A stretch of DNA of 64,000 bases from Moringa oleifera (Eukaryota > Streptophyta > Magnoliopsida > Brassicales > Moringaceae): assembly GCA_021397835.1 (NCBI GenBank), contig JAJFZO010000229.1, positions 4,702,001-4,766,000 of the forward strand, given 5' to 3'. A program made the translations under genes and the position numbers. Below the pieces are notes generated by a model. It was not told the origin of the DNA. It ran no database searches and saw only the letters and a program-made list of their open reading frames with translations. Below are positions 21,604 to 35,150 of this stretch, piece after piece; the first letter of the stretch is position 1; each line of letters opens with the position of its first letter.

Positions 21604-24600
21604 ACCCTAATAGAGCGATAAAATCCGTCTAATGCTAAATACAGGCGAGAGACTGATAGCGAACAAGTGCAGCCAGGGAAAGATGAAAAGGAATTTGAAA
21701 AGAGAGTTAAAAAGTACTTGAAATTGTCGGGAGGAAAGCGGATTGGGGCCGGTGATGCACCTCGGTCGGATGTGGAATGGCCATGAGCTGGTCCGTCGAT
21801 AGACTCGGGGTGCAGATCGACGCGGATTGCTACGGCTGCCTAAGCCCGAGCCTTTGATATGCTAACGAAGATGTCATTGTTAAGATCGTGGCTGGCAATG
21901 CACTCCCGTCGTTAGCCAGCGGGCTCTCCATTCGACTCGTCTTGAAACACGGACCAAGGAATGTGACATGCGTGTGAGTCAATAGGCAAGTAAACCCGTA
22001 AGGCGCAAGGAAGTTGATTGGCGGGATCCCTCACGGGTGCACCACTGACCGACCTCTATCTTTTGAGAAGGGTTCAACTGCGAGCATGCCTGTCGGAACC
22101 TGAAAGATCATGAACTATGCCTGAACGGGACGAAGCCAAATGAAACTCCAGTGGAGGCCCGCAGGGATACTAACATGCAAATCGTTCATCTAACTTGGGT
22201 ATATGGGTGAAAGACTAATCGAACCGTCTAGTAACTGGTTCCCTTCGAAGTTTCCCTCAGGATAACTAGGGCTCAAATGCGAGTTCTATTAGGTAAAACC
22301 AATGATTAGAGGCATCGGGAGCACAATGCCATCGACTTATTCTTAAACTTTAAATAAGTAGTACGGGGCGGTTGCTTCGTTGAGCCGTCTCATGGAATCG
22401 AAAGCTCCAAGCAGGCCATTTTTGGTAAGCAAAACTGGTGATGTGGGATGAACCGAAAGCTGGGTTAAGATGCCCAACTGTGTACTAACCTAGAACCCAC
22501 AAAGGGTGTTGGTCGATTAAGACAGTAGGACGGTGGTCATGAAAGTCGAAATCCGCTAAGGAGTGTGTAACAACTCACTCACCAAATCAACTAGCCTAAA
22601 AAATGGATGGCGCTAAAGTGCGGGACCTATACTCGGCTGTTGGGGCAAGGGCCAAGCCCTAATGAGTAGGAGGGCGTGGTGGTCGTCATTATACCCGGGG
22701 CACGAGCACGGGGGGAGCGGCCATTGGTGCAGATCTTGTTGGTAGTAGCAAATATTCAAATGAGAACTTTGCAGGCTAAATAGGGGAAAGGTTCCATGTG
22801 AACAGCACTTGCATATGGGTTAGACGATCCTAAGAGACGAGGCAAGCCCGTCGGATAGTGCCTCGACGCGAGCTTCAAAAGGGGCTCCGATCAAAATTTT
22901 AGAACCAGGATGTGGCGGCTGACGGTAATGTTAGGGAGTCCGGAGACGTCGACGAGAGCCCCAAAAAGAGTTATCTTTTCTGTTTAATAGCCTGCCCACC
23001 CTGGAAACAGCTCAGCCGAAGGTAGGGTTCAGAGGCTGGAAGAGCACCGCAGGTCTGGTCGTACTCATAACCGCATCAGGTCTCCATGGTGGATAGCCTC
23101 TGGTCGATGGAACAATGTAGGCAAGGGAAGTCAAAAAAATGGATCCGTTACCGCGAGAAAAGGATTGGCTCTGAGGGATGGGCACGAGGGTCCTAGTCCC
23201 AAACCTGTCGACTGTCGGTGGATTGCTCGAGCTGCTCCTACGGCGAGAGCGGGTTGCCGCGGGTCGCTGCATGCCGGCTAGGGGACGGATTGGGAATGAT
23301 ACCTTCGGAGGCCTTCCCCGAGCGTCGAACAGACAACTCAGAACTGGTACGAACAAGAGGAATCCAACTGTTTAATTAAAACAAAGCATTGCATGGTCCC
23401 TATGGATGCTCACGCAATGTGATTTCTACCTAGTGCTCTGAATGTCAAAGTGAAGAAATTCAACCAAGCGTGGGTAAACGGCGGGAGTAACTATGACTAT
23501 TTTAAGGTAACCAAATGCCTCGTCATCTAATTAGTGACATGCATGAATGGATTAACGAGATTCTTACTGTCCCTGTCTACTATACAGTGAAACCACAGCC
23601 AAGGGAATGGACTTGGCAGAATTAAGGGGGAAAGAAGACCCTATTGAACATGACTCTAGTCCGAGTTTATGAAATGACTTGAGAGGTGTAGGATAAGTGG
23701 GAGCCGTAAACGGCGAATGTGAAATATAACTACTTTTAACGTTATTTTACTTATTCCATGAATCGAAGGCGGGGTGTCGCCCCTCTTTTTAGACACAAGG
23801 TTGGCTTCGATCGGCCAATTCAGGCAGAAGACATTGTCAGGTGCGGAGTTTGGCTGGGGTGGCATATTTGTTAAAAGATAACACAGTGTCCTAAGATAAG
23901 CTCAACGAGAACAGAAATCTCATGTGGAACAATAAGGTAAAAGCTCGTTTGATTCTGATTTCCAGTACGAATACGAACCGTGAAAGCGTGGCCTATCAAT
24001 CCTTTAGACCTTCAAAATTTGAAGCTAGAGGTGTCAGAAAAGTTACCACAAGGATAAATAGCTTGTGGTAACCAAGCGTTCATAGCGACGTTGCCTTTTG
24101 ATCCTTCGATGTCGGCACTTCCTATCATTATGAAGCAGAATTCACCAAGTGTTGGATTGTTCACACACCAATAGGGAACGTGAGCTAGGTTTAGACCGTT
24201 ATAAGACACGTTAGTTTTACCCGTCGCGATAGTAACTCAACCTAGTACGAGAGGAACCATTGATTCGCACAATTGGTCATCGCTCTTGGTTGAAAAGCTA
24301 GTGGCGCGAAGCTACCGTGCACTAGATTATGACTAAACGCCTCTAAGTCAGAATCTAAACTAGAATGATGCATGCGCCCGTCGCATGATTGTCGACCTGC
24401 AGTAGAGGCCACCCGACCCCAAAAGGCAAGTGTCATTGGCCAAGCCCGCAAGGTGGAGGAGCCTTATAGGCTGCCTTGAAGGGTGATTCCCACTGAGCGA
24501 CGAGTAGAATCATTTCCAAATGACTTAAATACGCGATGGGGTATCGTAAGTGGCAGAGTGGCCTTGATGCCACGATCCACTGAGATTCAGCCCTTTGTCA

Positions 24601-24611
24601 CTTCAATTCGT
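21317..24611 (+). rRNA. 26S rRNA, near full length, degenerate (unit C)
   Basis: 3295 nt, from GCGACCCCAGGTCAAGTG to the terminal CAGCCCTTTGTCACTTC. The sarcin-ricin loop AGTACGAGAGGAACC (24244-24258) is intact here, unlike units A and D. A deletion of about 50 nt lies near 23049, where unit D has ACATTGCCCAGGGTTCG. Another of about 14 nt lies near 24219. Many scattered transitions make function unlikely. It is the best-preserved 26S in the window by length. Confidence 0.94.
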
Positions 24612-24790
24612 CCCTTCCCCCCCTCCCGAACCCCCACAACAATTGTCCTTCTTTTTTCAGCAATCGATGCCCCGAGGTCTGAAATCGTCCCTCAAGATAA
24701 TGACCTGAAAAAAGAAGCACGTCCTTTGCACTTGTGGAGAATGAGAAACCCATTGGAAAAAAAACTTGGAAACATATCGGGAAGCATTGG
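24612..24790 (+). other. 3' ETS / spacer start (unit C), shortened
   Basis: Begins with a C-rich run and follows the unit A spacer to GAAGCATTGGG. It then jumps straight into a repeat at AAGGCATGCCTCGG. About 100 bp, including the A/T stretch seen in A and D, is missing. Confidence 0.75.
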
Positions 24791-27700
24791 GAAGGCATGC
24801 CTCGGAAGCCCCCAGCACGCACGGCAAAGGCTGCTTGCCCAACGTGCAGCAGCGGTGGGCACGCCAGCCAAGCCACGGGCGCCCATCATAAGCCAGCCCA
24901 TTCGTCCCTGCCCCTCAACTTACTGCCCAGCAAGCGAGCCAGGGGAGCCGCATCGCACGGACCCTGGACACGGGAGGCACATGTTGGCAGCCCCTAGCAA
25001 GCGTGGCATGGGCCAAGTGCCCAGCATGCGGCAGCTGCGGGCACGGCCGCTAGGCCAGTGTCGCCCATCGCAAGCCAACCACCTTGTCCCCGACCCTCGA
25101 CGTAATGCCCAGCGATCGAGCCAGGGGAGCCACGTCGCATGGACACTAGGCACGGGAGGCATGCCTTGGCAGCCCCCAACAGGCATGGCATGGGCTGCTT
25201 GCCCAGCGTGCAGCAGCGGTGGGCACGCCACCATGGCCACGGAAGCTCATCGCGAGCCAGCTGACTTGTCCCTGCCCCTCGACCTACTGCCCAGCAAATG
25301 AGCCAGGGGAGCTGCGTCGAACGGGCCCTTGGCATGGGAGGCATGCCTCGGCAGCTCCCAGCCGGGACAGCTTGGGCTGCTTTCCCAGCTTGCAGTAGCG
25401 GTGGGCACAGCAGCAAGGCCACGGGCGCCCATCGCGTGCAAGTCCCCTTGTCCCTTCCCATCGACAAGGTGCCCAGTGATCGAGCCAGGGAACCCACTTT
25501 GCATAGACCCTGGGCACGGAAGGCATGCCTTGGCAGGCCTCAGCAGTCATGGCATGGGCTTCTTGCCCAGCGTGCGGCAGCGGTGGGCACGCCAGCCAGG
25601 TCACGGCCGCCCATCGTGAGCCAGCCCCCTCATCCCTGCCCCTTGACATGGTGCCTAGTGAATGAGCCAGGGGAGCCACGTTGCATGAACCCTGGGCATG
25701 GGAGGCATGACTCAGCAGCCCCCAGCAGGCACGGCATGGGCTGCTCGCTCAGCGTGCGGCAGCGGTGGGCACGCCAGCCAGGTGACGGAAGCCCATCGCG
25801 AGCCAGACCCCTCGTCCCTTCCCCTCGACTTACTTCCCAGTGAGCAAGCCAGGGGAGCCACGTTGGATGGACCCTAGGCATGGGAGGCATGCCAAGGCAG
25901 CCCCCAGAAGCCATGGCATGGGCAGCTTGCCCAGCATGTGACAGCGGTGGGCATGCAAGCAAGGACACATCCGCCAATCATGAGCTAGCCCCCTCGCCCC
26001 CTCGCTCCTGCGCCTTGACATACTGCCCAGCGAGCGAGACAGGGGAGCCATGTCACACAAACCCTGTGCACGGAAGGCATGCCACGGCACCCCCCAAGAG
26101 GCATGGCATGGGCTGCTTGCCAAGCATGTGGCAGCGGTGGGCACACTAGCAAGGCCACAGGCGCCCATCGCGTGTAAGCTGCCTCATACCTGCCCCTCGA
26201 CATGGTGCCCAGTGATCGAGCCAGGGGAGCCGCTTTGCACGGACCCTGGGCACGGAACGCATGCCTCGGCAGCCCCCAGCAGGCACAACATGGGCCAAGT
26301 GCCTAGCGTGCGGCAGCTTTGGGAGCGCCAGCCAGGCCACCGGTGCCCATTGTGAGCCAGCCCCCTTCTCCCCGACCCTCGACGTACTGCCCAGCGAGCG
26401 AGCAAGCCAGGGGAGCCACGTCGAACGGGCCCTTGGCATGGGAGGCATGCCTCGGAAGCCCCCAGTCGGGACGGCATGGACTGCTTGCCCAGCGTGCGGC
26501 AGAGGTGGGCGCGCCACCCAGGCCACAAAAGCCCATCGTGAGCCCGCCCCCTTGTCCCTGCCTCTTGACATGGGGCACAGCGAGCGAGCTAGGGGGGCTG
26601 CGTCGCACGAGTCTTGAGCACGGGAGGCATGACTCGGCAGCCCCTAGCAGGCACACCATGGGCCAAGTGCCCAGCGTGCGGCAGCTTTGGGAGCGCCAGC
26701 CAGGCCACTGGCACCCATCGCGAACCAGCCCCTTCGTCCCCGACCCTCGACGTACTGCCCAGCGAGCGAGTGACCCAGGGGAGCCACGTCGAATAGGCCC
26801 TTGGCATGGGAGGCAAGCCTCGGAAGCCCCCAGCCGGGACGGCATGGGCTGCTTGCCCAGCGTGCGGCTGAGGTGGGCGCGGCACCCAGGACACAAAAGC
26901 CCATCGTGAGCTCGCCCTCTCATCCCTGCCCCTTGACATGGTGCACAACGAGCGAGCCAAGGGAGCTGCGTCGCATGAGTCTTGGGCACGAGAGGCATGA
27001 CTCGGCTGCCCCCAGCAGGCACTGGATGGGCTGTTTGCCCAACGTGCGGCAGCGGTGGGCGTGCCAGCCAGGCCACGGAAGCCTTTTGCTAGCCAGTCCC
27101 TCATCCCTGCCCCTTGATGTGGTGCCCAGCGAGCAAGCCAGGGGAGCTGCGTCAGATGGACCCTGGGCACGGGAGGCATGCCTTGGAAGCCCCCAGCAAG
27201 TATGGCATGGGCTGCTTGCCCAGCGTAAGGCAGCGGTGGGCACGCCAGCATGGCCACGGAAGCCCATCGCGAGCCAGCTGCCTTGTCCCTGCCCCTCGAC
27301 CTACTGCCCAGCGAGCGAGCCAGGGGAGCCACGTCGGATGGACACTGAGCATGGGAGGCTTGCCTTGGAAGCCCCCAGCAGGCATGGCAAAGGCTGCTTG
27401 CCAAGCATGTCACAGCGGTGGGCACGCCAGCAAGGCCATGGGCGCCCATCGCGTGCAAGCCCCCTCGTCCCTGCCCCTTGACATGGTGCCCAGCAAGTGA
27501 GCTAGGGGAGCTACGTCACATGGACCCTAGGCATGGGAGGCATGCCTCGGCATCCCGCAGCACGCAAGCCATGGCCAAGTGCCCAGCGTGCGGCAGTTGT
27601 GGGCGCACCAGCCAGCCCAGTGGCAAACATCGCGAGCCAGCCCCCTCATCCCCAACCCTCGACGTACTGCCCAGTGAGCAAGCCAGGGGAGCCATATCGA

Positions 27701-30700
27701 ATGGGCCCTTGGCACGAGAGGCATGCCTCGACAACCCCTAGCCAGGATGGCATGGGCTGCTTCCCCAGCGTGCGGCAGCGGTGGGCACACTGGCAAGGCC
27801 ACGGGCGCCTATCGCGTGCAAGCCCCCTCGTCCCTGCCCCTCGACATGGTGCCCAGTGATCGAGCTAGGGGAGCCAGCCCCCTCATCCCTGACCCTCGAC
27901 GTGCTGCCTTGTGAGCGAACCAGGGGAGCCGTGTCGAACGGGCCCTTGGCATGGGAAGCATGCCTCAGAAGCCCCGAGCCGGGACTGCATGGGCTGCTTG
28001 CCCAGAGTGCGGCGTGTGGCAGCGGTGGGTGCACCAGCCAGGCCACAAAAGCCCTTTGCGAGCCAGCCCCCTTGTCCTTGCCCCTCGACTTATTGCCCAG
28101 CGAGCGAGCCAGGGGAGCCACGTCGGATGGACCCTGGGCATGGGAGGCTTGCCTTGGCAGCACCCAGCAGGCATGGCATGGGCTGCTTGCCAAGCGTGCG
28201 GCAGCGGTGGGCATGCCAGCAAGGCCACGGGCGCCCATCGTGTGCCGGGCCCCTCATCCCTGCCCCTCGATATGGTGCCGAGCGAGCGAGCCAGGGGTGC
28301 TGCATCCTATGGACCCTAGGCATGGGAGGCATGCCTCAGCATCCCCTAGCAGGCACGCCATGGGCCAAGTGCCCAGCGTGCGCAGCTGTGGGCATGCCAG
28401 CCAGGCCAGTGGCGCCCATGGCGAGCCAGCCCCCTCATCGCCGACCCGCAACGTACTGCCCAGCGAGCGAGGCAGGGGAGCCGCGTCGAACGGGCCCTTG
28501 GCACGAGAGGCATGCCTCAGCAGCCCCCAGCCGGGACGGCATGGGTTGCTTGCCCTTCGTGCGGCAGAGGTGGGCATGCCAGCCAGGCCACGGAAGCCCA
28601 TCGTGAGCCAACCCCCTCGTCCCTACCCCTTGACATGGTGCCCAGCGAACAAGCCAGGGGAGCTGCATCGCACGAACCTTGGCCATGGGAGGCATGACTC
28701 GGCAGCCCCCAGCGGGCACAGCATGGGCTACTCACCCAGTGTGTGGCAGCGGTGGGCGCGCCAGCCAGGCCATGACAGCCCGTTGCGAGCCAGCCCCCTC
28801 GTCCCTGCCCCTCAACTTACTGCCCAGCGAGCGAACCAGAGGAGCCACGTCGGATGGACCCTGGGCAGGGGAGGCATGCCTTGGCAGCCCCCAGCAGGCA
28901 TGGCATGGGCTGCTTGCCCAGCGTGCGGCAGTGGTGGGCACGCCAGCAAGGCCACGGAAGACCATCGCTAGCCATCCCCATCGTCTCGGTCCCTTGACGT
29001 AGTGCCCAGTGAGTGAGCCAGGGGAGCCGCATCATAGAGACCCTGGGCATGGAAGGCATGCCTCGGTAGTCCCCAACAGGCACTGCATCGGCCAAGGGCC
29101 AAGCGTGCAGCAGCGGTGGGTGCGCCAGCCCGTCCAGTGGCGCCCATCGTGAGCCAGCCCCTCGTCCCTGACGCTCGACATGGTGCACAACGAGCGAGCC
29201 AGGGGAGCCGCATCGCATGGACACTGGGCACAGGAGACATGCCTCGGCATCCCCCAGCAGGGACGGTATCAGCCAAGTGCCCAGCATGAGGCAGCAGTGG
29301 GCGCGTTAGCCAGGCCAGTGGCGCCCATCGCGAGCCAGCCCCCTCATCCTCGACCCTCGACGTAGTGCCCAGCGAAGGAGCCAGGGGAGCTGTGTCGAAC
29401 GGACATTGGGCACAGGAGGAATGCCTCAGCTGCACCCAGTAGGTACAGTTTGGGCTTCTTTCCTAGCGTGCGGCAGCGGTGGGCGCGCCAGCCAGGCCAC
29501 GGGCACCCAACGCGAGCCAGCCCCCTCGTCCCTGCCCCTCCACTTACTGCCCAGCAAGTGAGATAGCGGAGCCGCGTCACATGGACCCTGGGCATGGGAA
29601 GCATTCCTCGATAGCCCCCAATAGGCATGCTAGGTGCCAATTGCCCATCGTGTGGCAGCGGTGGGCGTGACAGCCAGGCCATTGGCGCCAATCGCAAGGG
29701 CGCCCCCTCGTCCTCGAACCTCGACATAGTGCCCTGCAAGAGACCTAGGGGAGCCATGTCGCATGGACCGTGGCCACGTGAGGCATGCCTCAGCAGCCCC
29801 CAGCTGGCATGGCATGGGCCAAGTGCCCAGCGTGCGGCAGCAGTGGGCGCGCCAGCCAGGCCAGTGGCGCCCATCGCGAGCCAGCCGTTCGTCCCCGACC
29901 ACTGACGTGGTGCCCAGCGAGCGAGCCAGGGGAGTCGCATCACTCAGAAACTGGGCACAGGAGGCATGCCTCGGTAGGTCCCAGCAGGCACGGCATGGGC
30001 CAAGTGTCTAGCGTGCGGCAGCTGTGGGCACGCCAGCCAGGCCAGTGGCGCCCATCGTGAGCCAGCCCCCTCGTCCCCGACCCTCGATGTGCTGCCCAGC
30101 GAATGAGCCAGGGGAGCCGCGTCGCACGGGCCTTGGGCAAGGGTGGCATGCCTCGACAGCCCCCAGCCAGGACGACATGGACTGCTTGCCCAGCGTCTGG
30201 CCGCGGCGGGCGTGCCAGCCGGGCAACGGGTGCCCATCGCGAGCCAACACCCTTGTCCCAGCCCCTCGACTTACTGCCCATCAAGCGAGCCAGGGGAGCC
30301 ACGTTGCATGGAGCCTGGGCATGGGAGGCATGCATTGGCAGCCCTCAGCAGGCATGGCATGGGCTGCTTGCCCAGCATGCAGCAGCGGTGGGCACGCCAT
30401 CCAGGCCACGGCCGCCCATCGCGAGCCACCTCCCTTGACATAGTACGCAGCAAGCAAGCCAGGGGACCCTGGGCATGGGACGCACGCCACGGCAGCCCCC
30501 AGCAGGCACAGAATGGGCTGCTTGCCCAGCGTGCAGTAGAGGTAGGCGCACTAGCCAGGCCACGGGCTCCCATCGCGAGCCAGCCCCATCGTCCCTGTCC
30601 CTCGACGTAGTGCCAAATGAGCAAGCCAAGGGAGCCATGTCCCACAGACCCTAGGCACAGGAATCAGGCCTCGACAGCTCCCAGCAGGCACGGCATGGGA

Positions 30701-32613
30701 TTCTTGCCCAGCGTGCAGCAGCTGTGGGCACGCCAGCCGGGCCACATGCACCCATTTCGAGCCTCGCCCTAGACATAGTGCCCCGTAAGCGAGCCAGGGA
30801 AGCCGCCTCGCATGGAACCTGTGCACAAGAGACACGCCTCGGCAGCCCCCAGCAGGCATGGCATCGGCGGCTTACCCAGCGTGCAGCAGCGGTAGGTGTG
30901 CAGATCTGGCCATGGGCGCCAATCTCGAGGCAGCCCCACGATGCAGTGCCCAGCGAGCGAGCCAGGAGAGCCGCTTCGAATGGACTGTGGCCACGGGAGG
31001 CATGCCTTGGCAGCCCCAAGTAGTCATGGCATGGGCTACTTGCCCAGCATGTGGCAGCGGCGGGCACGCCTGCCAGGCCACGGGCGCCCATCCCAAGCCA
31101 GCCCCTCAACATAGTGCCCAGCGAGTGACCCAGGGGAGCCGCGTTGCACGGACCCTGGGCAAGGGTGGCATGCCTCGGCAGCCCCCAGCCAGGATGGCAT
31201 GGACTGCTTGCCCAGTGTCTGGCCGCGGCGGGTGTGCCAACTAGGCTACGGGCGCCCATCGCCAGCCAGCGCTCTTGACCATGCCCCTCGACTTACTGCC
31301 CATCAAGCGAGCCAGGGAAGCCACGTCACATGGAGCCTGGGCATGGGAGGCATGCATTGGCATCCCCCAGCAGGCATGGCATGGGCTGCTTGCCCAGCGT
31401 GCAGCAGCGGTGGGCACGCCATCCAGGCCACGGCCACCCATCGCGAGCCAGCTCCCTTGACATAGTACGCAGCGAGCAAGCGAGGGGACCCTGGGCATGG
31501 GACGCACGCCTCAGCAGCCCCCAGCAGGCACAGAATGGGCTGCTTGCCCAGCGTGCAGCAGAGGTGGGTGCACCAGCCAGGCCACGGGATTCCATCGCGA
31601 GCCAGCCCCGTCGTCCCTGTCCCTCGACGTAGTGCCAAGCGAGTGAGCCAGAGGAGCCATGTTGCACGGACCCTAGGCACAGGAAGTAGGCCTCGACAGC
31701 CCCCAGTAGGCACGGCATGGGCTTCAGGCCAAGCATGCGGTAGCGGCATGCGCGCTTGCCAGGGCACGGGTGCCCATCGCAAGGCAGCCCCCAGCAGGCA
31801 TGGCATGGGCTTCTTGCCCAGTGTACAGCAGTGGTGGGCGCGCCAGCCAGGCCACGGGTGCCCATCGCGAGCCAGGCCCATTGTCCCTACCCCTCAACAT
31901 GGTGCCCAGCAAGTAAGCAAGGGGAGCCGGGCATGGGAGGCATGCCTTGGCAGCCACCAGCCAGCACGGCATGGGTTGCTTGCCTAGTGTGCGGCAGCGG
32001 CGTGTGTGTAGGACGGGCCACGGGCCCCCGTCGCGAGCCAGCCACCTTGTCCCTGCCCCTCAACATGGTGCCCAGCAAGCGAGCCAGAGGAGCAACATCG
32101 CACGGACCCTAGGCATGGGAGGCATGCCTTGGCAACCCCCAGCAGGCATGGAATGGGCTGCTTACCCAGCGTGGAGCAGGGCTGGGCGCGCCAACAAGGC
32201 CACGGGCGCCCGTCGCAAGCCAGCCCCCTTTTCCCAGCCCCTCGACATGGTGCCCAGCATGCGAGCCAAGAGAGCCGTGTCACATGGACCCTGGGTTGGG
32301 AGACATGCCTCGGCAGCTAGTAGTCGGCACGGCATGGGCTGCTTGCCCAGCGTGCGTCAGGGGTGTGCACGCCAACTAGGCCACGGGCACCTACCGCAAG
32401 GCAGCCCCCTCGTCCCTGCCCCTCAAAATGGTGCCCATTGAGCGATCCAGGGGAGCTGTGTCACACAGACCCTGGGCATGGGAGGCATGCCTCGACAGCC
32501 ACCAAAAGGCACGGCATGTGTTGCTTGCCCAACGTGTGGCAGCAGCGGGTGCCCCAACCACACCACGGGTGCCCATAGCAAGGCAGCCCCCTCGTCACTG
32601 CCCCTCGAAATGG
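24791..32613 (+). repeat. IGS subrepeat array C, left block, about 43 copies
   Basis: 182-bp family, entered in mid-unit. Units here often carry CTCGACTTACTGCCCAG in place of CTCGACATAGTGCCCAG, with blocks of similar variants side by side. Longer periods are visible: a two-unit repeat of about 365 bp around 26320-26910, and a ~1022-bp repeat linking 30195 with 31217. The block ends at the solo LTR, with AATGG at 32609-32613. Confidence 0.92.
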
Positions 32614-33822
32614 TTGATAGAATGCATAATAATCATATATATTATTATATTTTCTCGTATTTTATTGGTTATAAATGATTAAATCTTGGATTTTGACTAT
32701 GTTTTATATTTAATAGGGTGGATTGAGGAAATCAACTAAGATGGACTCAAATTCATTATTTGAAGATATAAAGTTGGATTCCTAAGAGATGTGGATGAAC
32801 TAGAAGATGTCTTTGGATAAGGCGCTGAGACTCCCAATAACATTGAATTTCACCGAACGAAGACTTTATCTTTTATTTAAAAAGCAATTGTAGAATTTTA
32901 TCTTTATCTTTATCTTTAAGAGTCCTAGTTAAAATAGGTTATCATGTTTAAGGATTATTATATAAAGGGGAGGTAGTTCCTTCAAAGGAACATCCAGAGT
33001 TTATTATTTACTTTCTTCTTTTCGTAGATCTTTTTCTTTTCATGGATTGCTAAACATCTCTTCCAGTCAAAGGATAATCAAGGGTTTGATTCTTCAGAAT
33101 TGTGAGATCTAACTGATTTTATTTGTTCTTTATTTCTTCATTGTTTATTTATCTTCTGTGCTTATTGAAAATATTATTTTGGTTGATTGCAACAAAAAGG
33201 GCCCTTTGTTTAATCATCTAAATAATAGGTTACTATTTAGAACTTTAAATCCGTAATTGTTTAAGTGTTCTAATATAAGTAGTAAATAACATAGTTGATT
33301 ACAAAAGAGGTTTTCAATTTATGTTATGAAGATAAATAATCTAGTTTAAATAAACCTACATATGTGTTTATTGGCTAGAATTGGTAGTTTTTCTAATTCT
33401 TAATGCTATTGGTAAATTAAATCCTAAGATCGTATCTAGGGTTATTTATTGATAAGAGAAATAATTAGAGATCGTATCCTGGTTATCAAAGAAGTAAGGA
33501 AAAACAGGTTGTTAGGTGGTACCAACAACCATAACTAATTCAGTGAAGATTAAAAGATTTTTATCTTTGCATCAATGATCAATTCCTAAATCAAACCTGA
33601 AATTATACCTTTGACTGGATACTTTATTACATTAATTTTTCCTTTCCTGTTATTCTTATTTGATCTATTTTTTTAACTCCTCAAACCCCCTTTTTTTTAT
33701 TTTATTTTGCAAAAAAATAAATCTAACCAATCCTTGTGGAAACGACATTGCTCATCTATACTACAAGTTTAATATTTTGAGCAAGAATTTAGGAATTTAA
33801 CTTGTTGGTCTCGACAACCAAC
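32614..33822 (+). mobile_element. solo LTR inserted in the IGS array, 1209 bp
   Basis: An AT-rich block interrupts the GC-rich repeats exactly within CTCGAAATGGTGCCCAG. AATGG is present on both sides (32609-32613 and 33823-33827) as a 5-bp target duplication. Removing the block and one AATGG restores a normal repeat like the one at 34728. Ends are TTGATAG and CAACCAAC, with GTTG/CAAC as inverted ends if one base is shared with the target. A TATA box lies at 32959. Near the right end, CCAATCCTTGTGGAAACGAC resembles the U5 end of plant Ty3 Tat/Athila-type LTRs. No coding region is present. The non-canonical termini leave the class slightly uncertain. Confidence 0.8.
32959..32966 (+). promoter_or_regulatory. 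TATA box of the solo LTR
   Basis: TATATAAA followed by GGGGAGG, about 345 bp into the 1209-bp LTR, a usual place for the U3 promoter. The string also resembles the plant Pol I start consensus. Confidence 0.5.
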
Positions 33823-35150
33823 AATGGTGCCCAGTGATCGAGCAAGGGGAGATGCGTTGCACAGACCTTAGGCATGGGAGGCATGCCTCGACAGCCCCCA
33901 GCAGGCATAGCATGGGCTGCTTGCCCAGAATGCGGCAGAGGCGGGTGCGCCAGGGAGGCCACGGGCGCCCATCGCAATTCAGCCCCTTCGTCCCTACCCC
34001 TCGATTAACTGCCCAGTGAGTGACCCGGGGGAACCGCGTTTCTTGGACCATGGGCACGGGAGGCATGCCTCGGCAGCCCCCAGATGGCACTGCATGGGCT
34101 TCAGGGCCAGTGTGCGGCAGCGGCGGGCGCGCTTGCAATGGCATGGGTGCCCATAACAAGGCAGCCCCCTCGTCCCTGCCCCTCGAAATAGTGCCCAGCA
34201 ATCGAGCGATGGGAGACGTGTCACACGGACCCTGGGCATGGGAGGCATGCCTCCACAGCCACCAGTCAGCATGGCATGGGCTGCTTGCCCAGCGTGCGAC
34301 AGTGGTGTGTGCACCGGCCAGGCCATGGGCGCTAATAGCGAGCCAGCCCTCCCATGCTTGCTTCTCGAAATGGTGCCCAGCAAATGAGCTAGGGGAGACT
34401 CATCGCACGGACCCTGGCCATGGGAGGCATGCCTCGGCAACCCCTAGCAGGCATGGCATGGGCTGCTTAACCAATGTGCAGCAGCGGTGGGTGCGCTTGC
34501 GAGGCCACAGGCACCCATTATGAGCCAGCCCCCTCATCCCTGCCCCTTCAAATGGTGCCCAACGAGCGAGCCAGGTTAGCCATGTTGCACGGACCTTGGG
34601 CACTAGAGGCATACCTCAGCAACCCCCAGAAGGCACGGCATGGGCTGCTTGCCCAACGTGCGGCAGCGGCGGGCACGCTAGGCAGGGCATGGGTGCCCAT
34701 CGCGAGGCAGTCCCCTCGTCCTTGCTCCTCGAAATGGTGCCCAGCGAGGGAGCTAGGGGAGACGCGTCGCATGGACCCTGGGCAGGGGAGGCCTGCCTTG
34801 GCAGCCCTCAGCAGGCACTGCATGGGTGCTTGCCCAGCGTACGGCAGCGGTGGTTGTGCTAGCCTAGCCACGAGCGCCAACCACGAGCCAAGCCCCTCGT
34901 CCCAGCCCCTCGACATAGTGGCCAGCAAGCAAGCCAGGGAGGCCACGTCGCACGGACCTCGAGCACGGGAGGCTTGCCTCGGTCGCCCCTAGAAGGCACA
35001 GCATGGGTGGCTTGCCCAGTGTGGGGCAGCGGTAGGCGTGCCAACCGGGCCCTTCATCCCTGCCCCTCGACTTACTGCCCAATGTGCGAGCCAAGGGTGC
35101 CACAGCAGTCTCCAGCAAGCACGGCGCCAGCCTTGCTAGCGGCGCTACTT
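33823..35150 (+). repeat. IGS subrepeat array C, right block, about 7 copies
   Basis: Continuation of the 182-bp array after the solo LTR. Units here share CTCGAAATGGTGCCCAG, a local subtype. The last unit is shortened (GGTGCCACAGCAGTCTCCAG at about 35096), just as at the end of array A. The array boundary is therefore ancestral. Confidence 0.9.

Noticed and set aside
24483..25301. 272-codon frame across the 26S end and IGS as a gene
   Set aside because: Its first part is 26S rRNA and 3' ETS, and the rest is subrepeat. The frame is fortuitous.
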